Positions 1 to 5,067 of a stretch of DNA of 5,067 nucleotides are shown piece after piece. How positions within the stretch are numbered: position 1 is the first letter of the stretch; every line of letters begins with the position of its first letter. Origin of the DNA: Ferruginibacter sp. (GTDB lineage: Bacteria; Bacteroidota; Bacteroidia; Chitinophagales; Chitinophagaceae). The notes under the pieces are model-generated. The model worked only from the letters and a program-made list of their open reading frames with translations, was not told the origin of the DNA and searched no databases. The stretch covers positions 1-5,067 of the forward strand of contig JANYFI010000413.1 of the NCBI GenBank assembly GCA_025362765.1, written 5' to 3'. A program made the translations under genes and the position numbers.

Positions 1-1
1 G

Positions 2-967
2 AATGAGTTGGATAACGAATATAAGCTCACCAATAATGATTACGGAATGGGCGATTTTTATGAGGACCTTAAAGACAAGGGGTATATTGATGAAAAGAAA
101 GATAAAGGCGAAATAAAAATCACTCCCAAAACCGAGCAAGCCATCCGCAAAAAAAGCCTGGAAGAAATTTTCGGCAAACTCAAAAAAACAAAACAGGGAA
201 ACCATACCACATTTAAACCCGGTGGTGGAGATGAAATTAATCCGGAAACACGGCCTTTTCAATTTGGGGATACGCTTGAACAGATTGATTTTACCGCTTC
301 CATACGCAACGCACAAATTAACCATGGCGCGGAAAGTTTTCGTTTACATGAAGATGACCTGGAGATAAGAGAAACGGATTTTAAAAGCCAGACCTCTACC
401 GTGCTGATGATTGACATTTCGCACTCTATGATTTTGTATGGAGAAGACCGCATAACACCAGCCAAAAAAGTAGCCATGGCGCTGAGTGAACTGATACAAA
501 CAAAATATCCAAAAGACACACTTGACATTGTGGTATTTGGAAATGACGCCTGGACAATTGAAGTAAAAGACCTGCCCTATTTGCAAGTGGGGCCTTACCA
601 CACCAATACCGTTGCCGGACTTGAACTGGCAATGGATTTGCTGCGCAAAAGAAGAAATCCTAACAAACAAATTTTTATGATTACAGACGGCAAACCTACC
701 TGTTTAAAAGTGGGTGCCAAATATTATAAAAACAGTTTTGGGGTTGACCGAAAGATTTTAAACCGCTGTATGAGCCTGGCAACACAGTGTAAAAAATTGA
801 AAATCCCGATTACTACTTTTATGATTGCGTCTGATCCATACCTGCAAAAATTTGTGCAGGAGTTTACTGAAACAAATAATGGAAAAGCGTTCTTTGCCTC
901 ATTGGATAAACTCGGCGCCTTTATATTTAAAGATTTTGAAAGCGGCAAAAGAAAAACCGTTTATTAA
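2..967 (+). CDS. VWA-domain protein, partner of the adjacent AAA+ ATPase (5' end outside window)
   Basis: Partial gene for a cytoplasmic von Willebrand factor A protein. The frame is open to the left edge (AAT GAG TTG...), so the TTG at 8 is probably an internal Leu codon and not the start. From memory of related proteins, about 50 N-terminal residues are missing. Counting from that TTG as residue 1, an acidic/basic N-terminal part (1-125) precedes the VWA fold (about 130-319). The MIDAS metal site is complete: D-I-S-H-S at 136-140, threonines at 199/201 (HTNT), and the Asp of ITDG at 227. There is no signal peptide or membrane segment. The stop is TAA at 965-967. The ATPase gene starts 74 bp downstream on the same strand, as in the Mg-chelatase D/I, CoxE/CoxD and ViaA/RavA pairs. 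By that analogy it should bind a metal-dependent ligand and work with the ATPase. The substrate is unknown. Family assignment is firm; function is inferred. Confidence 0.9.
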   Translation, partial: NELDNEYKLTNNDYGMGDFYEDLKDKGYIDEKKDKGEIKITPKTEQAIRKKSLEEIFGKLKKTKQGNHTTFKPGGGDEINPETRPFQFGDTLEQIDFTASIRNAQINHGAESFRLHEDDLEIRETDFKSQTSTVLMIDISHSMILYGEDRITPAKKVAMALSELIQTKYPKDTLDIVVFGNDAWTIEVKDLPYLQVGPYHTNTVAGLELAMDLLRKRRNPNKQIFMITDGKPTCLKVGAKYYKNSFGVDRKILNRCMSLATQCKKLKIPITTFMIASDPYLQKFVQEFTETNNGKAFFASLDKLGAFIFKDFESGKRKTVY

Positions 968-996
968 TACCCTTACCAGTAAAATTGAGTAGCACA

Positions 997-1010
997 TTTT
1001 CAATTGAAAA
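997..1010. repeat. 14-bp perfect palindrome between the VWA and ATPase genes
   Basis: TTTTCAATTGAAAA equals its own reverse complement. It lies 30 bp after the VWA stop and 31 bp before the ATPase start. It is immediately followed by a two-copy tandem repeat of CCTAAACG (1013-1020 and 1021-1028). It could be an operator or simply chance in A+T-rich DNA; no binding protein can be named. Confidence 0.3.
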
Positions 1011-1041
1011 ACCCTAAACGCCTAAACGGCAAAAAAATAAC

Positions 1042-2547
1042 ATGCACAAAATAAAAACACTCGGCGAACTAAAGAAAAGCGGCTATGTTTCAAAAAGTAT
1101 TAAAGATGAAATACGGGAGAACCTTATTATAAAAATCAAGGCAAAGGAAAATGCATTCCCTGGTATTTTAGGATACGAGGATTCGGTGATTCCGGATACG
1201 GAAAGAGCGCTCCTCTCCCGCCATAACATTCTTTTTTTAGGCCTTCGCGGCCAGGCAAAAACACGTATGGCCAGGCAGATGACGGAATTATTGGATGAAT
1301 ATATACCGGTGGTAGCAGGCAGTGAAATCAATGATGATCCATTACAACCTATCAGTCGTTATGCCATTGATTTAATTGAAACCCATGGTGACGATACACC
1401 AATAAGCTGGTTACACCGCAGCAAGCGGTATGGTGAAAAATTAGCGACGCCAGATGTAAGCGTAGCAGATTTAATTGGTGACATTGATCCTATTAAAGCC
1501 GCCAATTTAAAATTGAGTTTTGCAGACGAACGGGTATTGCATTATGGGATTATTCCGCGAAGCAATCGCAGCATTTTTGTGATCAACGAACTGCCCGATT
1601 TGCAGGCGAGGATACAGGTTTCACTATTTAATATTCTGGAGGAAGGCGATTTGCAGATCCGCGGTTTTAAACTACGGTTACCCCTTGATGTAATGTTTGT
1701 GTTTACCGCCAATCCAGAAGATTATACCAACCGCGGAAGCATCGTTACGCCTCTAAAAGACAGAATTGAAAGCCAGATATTAACCCACTATCCAAAATCA
1801 ATCGAAACTTCATTGGCTATTACTGAACAGGAAGCCAATATTAACAAGGCACAGTCAGACCGGGTTAATGTAAGCGACCTGGTGAAGCGCTTAATTGAGC
1901 AGGTTGCATTTGAAGCAAGAAGCAGCGAATTTGTAGACAAGAAAAGTGGAGTGAGCGCCAGGCTTACTATTGCCGCTTATGAAAATGCAGTAAGTGCGGC
2001 AGAACGCAGAGCCATCATCAACAACGAAAAACAAACACAGGTTTGGATCAGTGACCTGGTCGGCATCATACCTTCCATTACCGGTAAAATTGAACTGGTG
2101 TATGAAGGCGAGCAGGAAGGCCCATACCAGGTGGCATTTAATTTACTGGAGAAAGCAATCCGTACACAATTCAGTTTGTACTTTCCCAACCCGGATACGC
2201 TTAAAAAGAAAAGAGGCAAAGATGTTTCGGTAGAAGAAAACCCTTACCGTTCTATCACCCGCTGGTTTGACAACGGCAATCACTTAGATGTATTTTTTGA
2301 CACCAAAGATGAAGACAAGGCGCAGTTGCTATATAAGGTTGATGGCCTGCATGCGTTGGTAAAAAAACACCACAAAACTGCTACAGAAAAAGAATTGGTT
2401 CTGTTAATGGAGTTTGTATTACACGGCCTTGCAGCATTTTCATTGATCAGTAAAAAAGTGGTAGAAGGAAAAATAGAGTTTAAAGATTTAATGGGAAGTA
2501 TGCTGAATATGGGTAGTCAGCAATTTGAAGAGGATGATTTCAATTAG
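1042..2547 (+). CDS. AAA+ ATPase of the magnesium-chelatase/MoxR type
   Basis: A 501-residue soluble AAA+ ATPase that probably remodels a protein or metal-bound complex with the upstream VWA protein. The P-loop is at 67-74 (GLRGQAKT), with Ala where the canonical motif has Gly before the catalytic Lys73. Walker B is at 178-184 (IFVINEL), with Asn182 in place of Asp and the catalytic Glu183 kept. Sensor 1 is in TANPED (Asn224), a likely arginine finger is in PLKDR (Arg241), and sensor 2 is in SARL (Arg307). The chelatase-like insertion LQIRGFKLRLPLDV sits at 204-217. The C-terminal part (about 310-501) is largely helical and matches no domain I can name. The ATG at 1042 is the first plausible start and no Shine-Dalgarno is visible, as is common in Bacteroidota. 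The 74-bp gap after the VWA gene suggests one transcript, ending at the terminator just downstream. I recall the Ala and Asn variants as typical of this subfamily, so they probably do not mark a dead enzyme. The target is unknown. Confidence 0.9.
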   Translation: MHKIKTLGELKKSGYVSKSIKDEIRENLIIKIKAKENAFPGILGYEDSVIPDTERALLSRHNILFLGLRGQAKTRMARQMTELLDEYIPVVAGSEINDDPLQPISRYAIDLIETHGDDTPISWLHRSKRYGEKLATPDVSVADLIGDIDPIKAANLKLSFADERVLHYGIIPRSNRSIFVINELPDLQARIQVSLFNILEEGDLQIRGFKLRLPLDVMFVFTANPEDYTNRGSIVTPLKDRIESQILTHYPKSIETSLAITEQEANINKAQSDRVNVSDLVKRLIEQVAFEARSSEFVDKKSGVSARLTIAAYENAVSAAERRAIINNEKQTQVWISDLVGIIPSITGKIELVYEGEQEGPYQVAFNLLEKAIRTQFSLYFPNPDTLKKKRGKDVSVEENPYRSITRWFDNGNHLDVFFDTKDEDKAQLLYKVDGLHALVKKHHKTATEKELVLLMEFVLHGLAAFSLISKKVVEGKIEFKDLMGSMLNMGSQQFEEDDFN

Positions 2548-2565
2548 CAAGATTTTATAAGCAAT

Positions 2566-2603
2566 GGGCTTTATCAACTCTGTGATAAAGCCCCTCTTTT
2601 TTT
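2566..2603 (+). terminator. Strong intrinsic terminator of the VWA-ATPase operon
   Basis: A perfect 11-bp stem (GGGCTTTATCA / TGATAAAGCCC, 2566-2576 and 2583-2593) with a 6-nt loop is followed by CTC and seven T residues (2597-2603). It starts 19 bp after the ATPase stop codon. It is a textbook Rho-independent terminator for the plus strand. Confidence 0.9.
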
Positions 2604-2609
2604 AGGGGC
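2590..2609 (-). terminator. Overlapping hairpin, possible terminator for the minus-strand outer-membrane gene
   Basis: GCCCCT (2590-2595) and AGGGGC (2604-2609) pair around an 8-nt loop that contains the T-run of the plus-strand terminator. In the minus orientation the hairpin is followed by only three T residues. It could end leftward transcripts weakly, helped by the larger 11-bp stem just beyond it, which is symmetric and also folds on this strand. The pairing is visible; the function is inferred. Confidence 0.35.
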
Positions 2610-2674
2610 AATAATATTTTTGACCTGTTATCAGCCTCAAACAATTTACCCTAAAGACGCTTCGCCACATTATT

Positions 2675-3208
2675 TTAAAATGCATAGCCAAATCCAAGAT
2701 AATACGAAGTGATATATTCGCCTTCAAAAAATAATGGGCTCATTCCTACCCTGGCAAAAAAGCCACCCGTAGCAGGTTGATATCGATATCCAAGATTTAT
2801 ATGCTCAAAAATAGTGCTGCCGGAACCACTGCTACCGTCATTTACAAAATCGTAACTGGCTGCTGAAGCATAAGTAAGCCCGGCGCCCAGCTCTAAAAAG
2901 TGATTTTGTTTACCAAACAAATAATTAATTGAAACCGGTACGGAAAAAATACTGACACCTGTCGCGCCAAAAAAACCAAGCCCGGCCGTAAAGCCAAAGC
3001 CATTTAATTTTTTCGCAAAACGCCTGTCATAATTAGCAGAAAATATTGGCCCTGAACCCCCAAGACCAAAGTATATTGCCTGTGGCGCCCTGTCTGTAAC
3101 AATTGTTCTATGTCCCGGGCCGCTCTTTAAGCGGATGGTATCTACCTGTGCGAATGAAAATGCTGTAATGAGTAAAGTAAAAAAGCTGGCAAGGGTAATT
3201 TTTTTCAT
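2675..3208 (-). CDS. Secreted outer-membrane beta-barrel protein, function unknown
   Basis: A 177-residue protein with a clear Sec signal peptide: Lys-Lys start, hydrophobic core at 5-18, and probable signal peptidase I cleavage after Ala20 (SFA-Q). There is no lipobox Cys. The mature part shows alternating, glycine- and aromatic-rich strands: 45-60, 70-82, 88-98, 103-114, 134-146, 148-158 and 168-177. It ends in Phe (GYAF), as expected of barrels recognised by the BAM machinery. Segments such as SINYLFGK (93-100), HFLELGAG (103-110) and GYRYQP (140-145) recall small Bacteroidota outer-membrane proteins without assigned function. At about 155 mature residues it would form a small barrel of roughly eight strands. 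The ATG at 3206-3208 is fixed by the signal peptide. It lies 51 bp beyond the murB remnant's stop and converges with the ATPase gene. Localisation is well supported; no ligand or role can be inferred. Confidence 0.85.
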   Translation of the reverse strand: MKKITLASFFTLLITAFSFAQVDTIRLKSGPGHRTIVTDRAPQAIYFGLGGSGPIFSANYDRRFAKKLNGFGFTAGLGFFGATGVSIFSVPVSINYLFGKQNHFLELGAGLTYASAASYDFVNDGSSGSGSTIFEHINLGYRYQPATGGFFARVGMSPLFFEGEYITSYYLGFGYAF

Positions 3209-3215
3209 AATAGTG

Positions 3216-3231
3216 TTGGTTTAAAAACCAA
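3216..3231. promoter_or_regulatory. Inverted repeat in the leader of the outer-membrane gene, next to a weak promoter-like box
   Basis: TTGGTTT (3216-3222) and AAACCAA (3225-3231) form a perfect 7-bp dyad with a 2-bp centre, 7 bp upstream of the ATG. On the minus strand the overlapping TATCTTGG (3235 down to 3228) matches the Bacteroidota -7 box TAnnTTTG at all but one fixed position. The upstream TTTAG (3256-3252) is only a rough -33 element at slightly short spacing. It could be an operator or a hairpin at the start of the mRNA. The dyad is seen; the promoter is a guess. Confidence 0.25.
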
Positions 3232-3258
3232 GATAAGGATAAAAAACACAACTAAACC

Positions 3259-3333
3259 TTAAATGATATTTACTTCTCTTTCTAATATTACATTCAATTT
3301 TCGTTGCACGCTATCTATGATTTTTCGCTCCTC
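3259..3333 (-). pseudogene. murB: Remnant of a second murB: C-terminal tail only
   Basis: Read on the minus strand, this stretch encodes EERKIIDSVQRKLNVILERE followed by VNII and a TAA stop (3259-3261). It lines up without gaps with the last residues of the intact MurB upstream (EIIASVQRKFEVMLEREV, then NII and stop). Of the last 20 codons before the stop, 16 encode the same residue, and the Glu matching E. coli Glu325 is kept. Nucleotide identity over that stretch is about 75%, and 13 of 16 differences are at third codon positions. Similarity ends near 3322-3333. The frame then runs into a Phe/Tyr-rich A+T stretch and meets a stop at 3358-3360. No ATG lies in the frame between the two stops. 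It is therefore a truncated relic of a diverged murB, in direct orientation to the intact gene and 51 bp before the outer-membrane gene. Confidence 0.85.
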
Positions 3334-3519
3334 AGTAAAAAAGTAGTAAAAGAAAAATTAAGTATAAAGTTGTAATGGCTAACATTCTGAATAGCAACTA
3401 CGTTTTGATGGGATGATGTTAGCATCGTGTTACAAGAAAATTAATAAAGTTGAAAATAGCATTTTATTCATACCGCAGTTTGTAGATCGAACCTTATTAT
3501 AGGAAAATAAGCTGCTTAG
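3334..3519. other. Non-coding spacer between intact murB and the murB remnant
   Basis: An A+T-rich stretch without a credible gene. The only open frames with a start are about 13 codons long on either strand. I could not recognise further murB sequence in it. It holds an 8-bp inverted repeat, GCTAACAT (3378-3385) and ATGTTAGC (3416-3423), 30 bp apart. A short hairpin, CTTATT/AATAAG (3493-3498 and 3506-3511), lies 9 bp past the murB stop and has no T-run in the minus direction, so it is not a convincing terminator. No insertion-sequence ends or tRNA were seen. Confidence 0.6.
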
Positions 3520-4545
3520 CTAAATTATATTGACTTCCCTTTCAAGCATCACTTCAAATTTGCGCTGCACACTTGCAATGATTTCACTACTCAAATCAAA
3601 AATTTCCTGCCCGCTTGCGTTGCCATAATTTACCAATACCAACGCCTGCTTTACATGGCAGCCAGCATCACCTTTGCGATAACCTTTCCAGCCACATTGT
3701 TCAATTAACCAACCTGCCGCCAGTTTTACATTTCCATTGTCCAGCGCATAACCTACAACATTGGCGTAGATCTCTTTTATATGCTCAAATTGTTGCTGAT
3801 CTATTTCCGGATTTTTAAAAAAACTTCCTGCATTGCCAATCACCGACGGATCGGGCAGCTTGCTGCTGCGGATATTGATCACCGCCTGCGAGATGGCCTG
3901 TATGCTTAGTTCCCTTACGCCCATTGCCTGCAACTCCTGCTCAATAGCGCCATAGCTGGTATTAAAATGAGGCACTTTATTTAAACGATAAGTAACACTT
4001 GTAATTACGAACTGATTCTTCAATTGTCTTTTAAACACACTTTCCCGGTAACCGAAATGGCAATCATTCAAACTGAATGTCACCAGTTTTTTTTCCTGCA
4101 GATGAAACGCTTCCAGTTCATAAAAAACGTCTTTTAGTTCCACGCCATAAGCGCCAATATTCTGCATCGGCGAAGCGCCTACATTACCCGGTATCAGCGA
4201 CAGGTTTTCCATACCGGCAAAGTTATTTTGTATACAATACAATACCAGTTTATGCCATTGCACGCCTGCTCCGGCTTTTATAAAAACACTATTGGCATCG
4301 TCTGCTACTTTTTCAATTCCTTTGATGTCATTTTTTAATACTAATCCTTCCACATCTCCAGTCAAAAGAATATTGCTACCTCCGCCAAGAATGAAAGTTT
4401 TTAGTTGGTAGATGACAGTTGATAGCTGAGCATATTCAAGCTGTTCCCGTAACTTTTCAACAGAATTAAATTCTGCGAAATATTGCGCCGTGCAATCAAT
4501 GCCAAAGGTGTTGTATTTTTTTAACGAAAAATTTTCCTTAATCAT
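3520..4545 (-). CDS. murB: UDP-N-acetylenolpyruvoylglucosamine reductase MurB
   Basis: MurB is a cytoplasmic FAD enzyme. It uses NADPH to reduce UDP-GlcNAc-enolpyruvate to UDP-MurNAc, the second committed step of peptidoglycan precursor synthesis. From the chosen start it has 341 residues, against 342 for E. coli MurB. Visible motifs: YNTFGI (11-16), the FAD-binding ILGGGSNIL (52-60), IPGNVGASP through NIGAYG (118-134), FGYRES (164-169) with the conserved Arg167, GNAGSFFKNP (237-246) with the proton-donor Ser241 (E. coli Ser229), KLAAGWLIEQ (274-283), and C-terminal LEREV with Glu337 (E. coli Glu325). All catalytic residues are present, so it should be active. FGYR and the length fit type I MurB. 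An in-frame ATG at 4587 would add 14 residues (MAGGRIITTAHHKT) that look non-conserved. I prefer the ATG at 4543-4545 because MIKENFSLKKYNTFGI matches usual N-termini. It lies 138 bp after priA on the same strand. Confidence 0.96.
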   Translation of the reverse strand: MIKENFSLKKYNTFGIDCTAQYFAEFNSVEKLREQLEYAQLSTVIYQLKTFILGGGSNILLTGDVEGLVLKNDIKGIEKVADDANSVFIKAGAGVQWHKLVLYCIQNNFAGMENLSLIPGNVGASPMQNIGAYGVELKDVFYELEAFHLQEKKLVTFSLNDCHFGYRESVFKRQLKNQFVITSVTYRLNKVPHFNTSYGAIEQELQAMGVRELSIQAISQAVINIRSSKLPDPSVIGNAGSFFKNPEIDQQQFEHIKEIYANVVGYALDNGNVKLAAGWLIEQCGWKGYRKGDAGCHVKQALVLVNYGNASGQEIFDLSSEIIASVQRKFEVMLEREVNII

Positions 4546-4683
4546 AGTTTTATGATGCGCTGTTGTGATAATTCTGCCGCCAGCCATTCTTTAAAAAATA
4601 TTTTTATTCAAAATTCTTTAACTACCGGGTGGGTGATTACCCTCCAATGGAACATCAGCACGTTGGCTGGTTGGCTAATTTTA
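4546..4683. other. priA-murB intergenic spacer
   Basis: These 138 bp separate two minus-strand genes. No convincing terminator for priA is present: the candidates are a 4-bp hairpin, GGGTGATTACCC (4631-4642), and a 7-bp stem over the priA stop, both without a following T-run. A possible 14-codon N-terminal extension of murB (to 4587) falls here. An A+T-rich block (about 4590-4620) before murB could hold its promoter, but I see no clear Bacteroidota -33/-7 pair. Read-through from priA to murB is possible. Confidence 0.5.
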
Positions 4684-4692
4684 TTAATTAGC
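4674..4692. repeat. 7-bp hairpin spanning the priA stop codon
   Basis: GCTAATT (4674-4680) and AATTAGC (4686-4692) pair around a 5-nt loop, and the priA stop codon (4684-4686) lies in the structure. In the transcribed direction it is followed by CAACCAGCC and not by a U-run, so it is not a classical terminator. It may protect the 3' end or may be chance. Confidence 0.3.
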
Positions 4693-5067
4693 ATCCACAT
4701 CCGCAATCATCACCACGCTTTTAAACTGCTTTTCTGCCAGCAATAAATTAAACTCATTGCGGATAATTTTTTTATATTGCTGAATCTGCTTTGTATCCAG
4801 CGGTAGTTTTATCAACAATTCCATCAGGTATTGATTGCGGATTCTTGCTACCACCGGGGCAGCAGGACCAACAACAAAATTGCTCATATTTTTTTGTAAT
4901 GCGGCAGCCAGTTTATTGGCCGCTTCATCTACTACTTCTTTTACTTTGTGCTTCAACGTAATTTCTATAATACGGCTGAAAGGCGGATAAAAAAATTGCT
5001 GGCGGTTGGTTATTTCAAAAGCATACAATTTTTTATAATCATGCTCTTTCACAAATTGTAGCACCGG
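4684..5067 (-). CDS. priA: Primosomal protein N' (PriA helicase), C-terminal fragment
   Basis: This is the C-terminal 127 codons of PriA, the 3'-to-5' DNA helicase that recognises stalled or collapsed forks and reloads the replicative helicase. The gene enters from the right edge. The first complete codons read Pro-Val-Leu-Gln-Phe, so the GTG at 5062-5064 is an internal Val and not a start. The visible part is the conserved end of the helicase region and the C-terminal domain: FFYPPFSRIIEITLKHK (about residues 25-41 of the fragment), VVGPAAPVVARIRNQYL (65-81), ELLIKLP (83-89), and the terminal VMIADVDAN, the counterpart of the usual DVDP ending. The helicase motifs and the zinc-binding cysteines lie upstream, outside the window. 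The stop is TAA at 4684-4686, and murB follows on the same strand. The spacing and order of these blocks make the assignment secure even though only about a sixth of the protein is seen. Confidence 0.93.
   Translation of the reverse strand, partial: PVLQFVKEHDYKKLYAFEITNRQQFFYPPFSRIIEITLKHKVKEVVDEAANKLAAALQKNMSNFVVGPAAPVVARIRNQYLMELLIKLPLDTKQIQQYKKIIRNEFNLLLAEKQFKSVVMIADVDAN

Noticed and set aside
3..113. ATG at 3-5 opening a frame different from the VWA protein
   Set aside because: It stops after about 36 codons and overlaps the VWA frame, which runs in from the left edge with strong family resemblance.
1977..2233. Overlapping frames of about 80 residues on both strands inside the ATPase gene
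   Set aside because: They lie wholly inside a well-supported AAA+ coding sequence and have no recognisable features.
3375..3416. 13-codon plus-strand frame MANILNSNYVLMG
   Set aside because: It is too short, has no supporting context, and overlaps the inverted repeat. It is most likely chance.
3430..3471. 13-codon minus-strand frame MNKMLFSTLLIFL, resembling the beginning of a signal peptide
   Set aside because: It is too short, A+T-rich sequence readily gives such hydrophobic strings, and nothing continues it in another frame.
3493..3511. CTTATT/AATAAG hairpin as a murB terminator
   Set aside because: The stem is a weak A+T-rich 6 bp and no T-run follows on the minus strand.
4077..4283. 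Plus-strand frame of 68 residues inside murB
   Set aside because: It is antisense to conserved MurB motifs and lacks any protein-like character.
4631..4642. GGGTGATTACCC hairpin as a priA terminator
   Set aside because: The stem is only 4 bp and no T-run follows in the direction of transcription.
4552..4746. Plus-strand frame of 64 residues across the priA-murB gap
   Set aside because: It runs antisense into the conserved priA end, its composition is not protein-like, and no start signal is visible.

Overview
The window looks like a chromosomal segment of a Bacteroidota bacterium. The best guess is Chitinophagaceae or a close relative, from recalled family resemblance and not from any search. 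Reasons: A+T-rich DNA, no clear Shine-Dalgarno sequences before the starts, a small secreted beta-barrel protein of a typically Bacteroidota style, and MurB and PriA sequences of that flavour. I see no transposase, integrase, tRNA, rRNA or CRISPR array.

Layout. The plus strand (1-2547) carries a 5'-truncated von Willebrand factor A (VWA) protein with a complete MIDAS metal site. After 74 bp comes a 501-residue AAA+ ATPase of the magnesium-chelatase/MoxR type, which ends at a strong intrinsic terminator (2566-2603). The minus strand (2675-5067), read right to left, carries the C-terminal end of the replication-restart helicase PriA, a complete MurB (UDP-N-acetylenolpyruvoylglucosamine reductase), a 311-bp gap, and a 177-residue predicted outer-membrane beta-barrel protein. 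The two groups converge on the terminator region.

How the genes fit together. The VWA protein and the ATPase form a chelatase-like pair, in which the ATPase probably remodels a target bound or metal-tuned by the VWA partner. The target cannot be read from the sequence. PriA and MurB are housekeeping genes of replication restart and peptidoglycan precursor synthesis and merely lie next to each other.

The most notable item is in the gap between murB and the outer-membrane gene. Positions 3259-3333 (minus strand) hold the last ~20-25 codons of a second, diverged murB with its stop codon, but no remainder of the gene. In the ungapped alignment to the intact murB tail, 13 of 16 nucleotide differences fall at third codon positions. 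The two tails therefore diverged while both were coding, before one copy was lost. This suggests a past tandem duplication or replacement of murB by a related allele. I found no evidence for a wholly new biological system here.
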